Shown here in pieces: positions 13,378 through 14,431 of a stretch of 14,431 bases of DNA. Position 1 is the first letter of the stretch; every line of letters starts with the position of its first letter. Below the pieces are notes generated by a model. That model had not been told where the DNA came from and made no database searches. It saw only the letters and a program-made list of their open reading frames with translations. Source of the stretch: JAICLV01 sp036380925 (GTDB taxonomy: Bacteria > Actinomycetota > Actinomycetes > Acidothermales > Acidothermaceae); NCBI GenBank assembly GCA_036380925.1, contig DASVDW010000166.1, positions 1 to 14,431 of the forward strand, written 5' to 3'. The position numbers and the translations under genes are program-made.

Positions 13378-14431
13378 CTAGAGGGCGACCACTGAGCGGA
13401 GCACCTCGCCGCGGTGCATCTTGGCGAACGCCGCCTCGACGTCGCCGATCCCGATGGTCTCCGAGACGAAGGCGTCGAGCTCGAGCCGGCCCTGCAGATA
13501 AAGGTCGACCAGCATCGGGAAATCCCGCGACGGCAGGCAGTCTCCGTACCACGACGACTTCAACGCGCCGCCGCGCCCGAACACGTCGAGCAACGGAAGG
13601 TCGAGCCGCATGTCGGGCCGGGGAACGCCAACCAGGACGACGACGCCCGCGAGGTCGCGGGCGTAGAACGCCTGCTGGTACGTCGTCGGGTGGCCGACCG
13701 CCTCGATCGCGACGTCGACGCCGAAGCCGTCGGTGATCGCGCGGATCGCCTCGACCGGATCGGCGTTTTTCGAGTTGACCGTGTGGGTGGCGCCCATGCG
13801 TCGGGCTATCTCCAACTTGCGGTCGTCGATGTCGACGCCGACGATCACGCGGGCACCGGCCAAGCGGGCGCCGGCGATCGCGGCGTCACCGACGCCGCCG
13901 CAGCCGAACACCGCGACCGTGTCGCCGCGGGTCACCGCGCCGGTGTTGATGGCCGCGCCGAGACCGGCCATCACGCCGCAACCAAGCAGCCCGGCCGCCG
14001 CCGGTGACGCCTTCGGGTCGACCTTCGTGCACTGGCCGGCGTGCACCAGGGTTTTCTCGATGAACGCGCCGATTCCAAGGGCCGGCGACAACGCCGTGCC
14101 GTCTTCGAGCGTCATCTTCTGCGCCGCGTTGTGCGTGTTGAAGCAGTACCAGGGACGTCCGCGAAGGCAGGCCCGACATTGGCCGCAGACCGCTCGCCAG
14201 TTCAGGATGACAAAGTCGCCGGGCGCGACGTTGATGACACCGTCACCGACGGACTCGACGACGCCGGCCGCCTCGTGGCCGAGCAGGAACGGGAAGTCGT
14301 CGGTGATGCCGCCCTCGCGGTAGTGCAGGTCGGTGTGGCAGACGCCGCAGGCCTGCACCCGCACGACCGCCTCGCCGGGGCCGGGGTCGGGCACCAGCAC
14401 CGTGGTGACCTCGACGGGAGCGTTCTGCTGA
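13378..14431 (-). CDS. mscR: S-(hydroxymethyl)mycothiol dehydrogenase (5' end cut by window edge)
   Basis: About 350 residues are visible; only some 10 N-terminal residues are missing compared with the ~361-aa family, since the frame runs off the right edge (QQNAPVEVTT precedes VLVPDPGPGEAVV). It is a zinc medium-chain dehydrogenase. GVCHTD and GHE hold the catalytic zinc ligands together with GLLGCGV, CGQCRACLRGRPWYC carries the four structural-zinc cysteines, and VAVFGCGGVGDAAIAGARLA leads to an acidic VDID that favours NAD. The whole sequence matches the mycothiol-dependent formaldehyde dehydrogenase/nitrosothiol reductase MscR, which oxidises the formaldehyde-mycothiol adduct. A class III alcohol dehydrogenase is the alternative but the match is closer to MscR. 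It is the first visible gene of the leftward unit. Confidence 0.93.
   Translation of the reverse strand, partial: QQNAPVEVTTVLVPDPGPGEAVVRVQACGVCHTDLHYREGGITDDFPFLLGHEAAGVVESVGDGVINVAPGDFVILNWRAVCGQCRACLRGRPWYCFNTHNAAQKMTLEDGTALSPALGIGAFIEKTLVHAGQCTKVDPKASPAAAGLLGCGVMAGLGAAINTGAVTRGDTVAVFGCGGVGDAAIAGARLAGARVIVGVDIDDRKLEIARRMGATHTVNSKNADPVEAIRAITDGFGVDVAIEAVGHPTTYQQAFYARDLAGVVVLVGVPRPDMRLDLPLLDVFGRGGALKSSWYGDCLPSRDFPMLVDLYLQGRLELDAFVSETIGIGDVEAAFAKMHRGEVLRSVVAL

Overview
The window is a stretch of high-GC chromosome from an actinobacterium. Support for this comes from a two-gene AdnA/AdnB helicase-nuclease, a mycothiol-dependent formaldehyde dehydrogenase (mscR), a MoeZ-type adenylyltransferase/sulfurtransferase, the start of a DUF222 (13E12-type) HNH gene, and frequent GTG starts. 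Genus cannot be fixed from what is visible. The order adnB-adnA, an atl gene and moeZ resembles the mycobacterial Rv3201c-Rv3206c neighbourhood. Almost everything is on the minus strand; the one plus-strand gene is the degenerate ClpP-like gene at 9848-10375.

Layout, left to right. 1-146: the N-terminus of a DUF222/HNH gene cut by the window edge. 147-368: an intergenic stretch with an inverted repeat, two DnaA-box-like motifs and a 4 x 19-bp tandem array. 369-3218: a probable four-gene unit read leftwards, fmdB (zinc ribbon), fmdA (formamidase), a twin-CBS protein and a long-form ribosome hibernation factor with a doubled C-terminal domain. 3219-3325: a spacer with a 3 x 12-bp tandem repeat. 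3326-9768: adnA and adnB, overlapping by one base (TGATG). 9769-9847: the divergent spacer in front of the ClpP-like gene. 10393-14431: a probable five-gene unit read leftwards, mscR, an alpha/beta hydrolase, moeZ, a small PH-like protein and an alkyltransferase-like (Atl) protein. Atl converges on the ClpP-like gene with 17 bp between them.

How the genes may work together. AdnAB resects double-strand breaks, and Atl marks alkylated guanine for excision repair, so the centre of the window is DNA-repair related. MscR removes formaldehyde through mycothiol and MoeZ activates sulfur carriers, so the right-hand unit deals with thiols and electrophiles. The left-hand unit pairs an amide-hydrolysing enzyme with CBS and hibernation proteins of the kind seen in starvation or hypoxia responses; this link is inference from gene order.

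Most noteworthy: (i) an A AAA AAG heptamer in adnA, followed by a hairpin, which would shift ribosomes by -1 into an open path leading to adnB; (ii) a ClpP-fold protein that has lost its catalytic residues; (iii) an iteron-like array with DnaA-box-like motifs beside a DUF222 gene; (iv) several short tandem duplications at gene ends.
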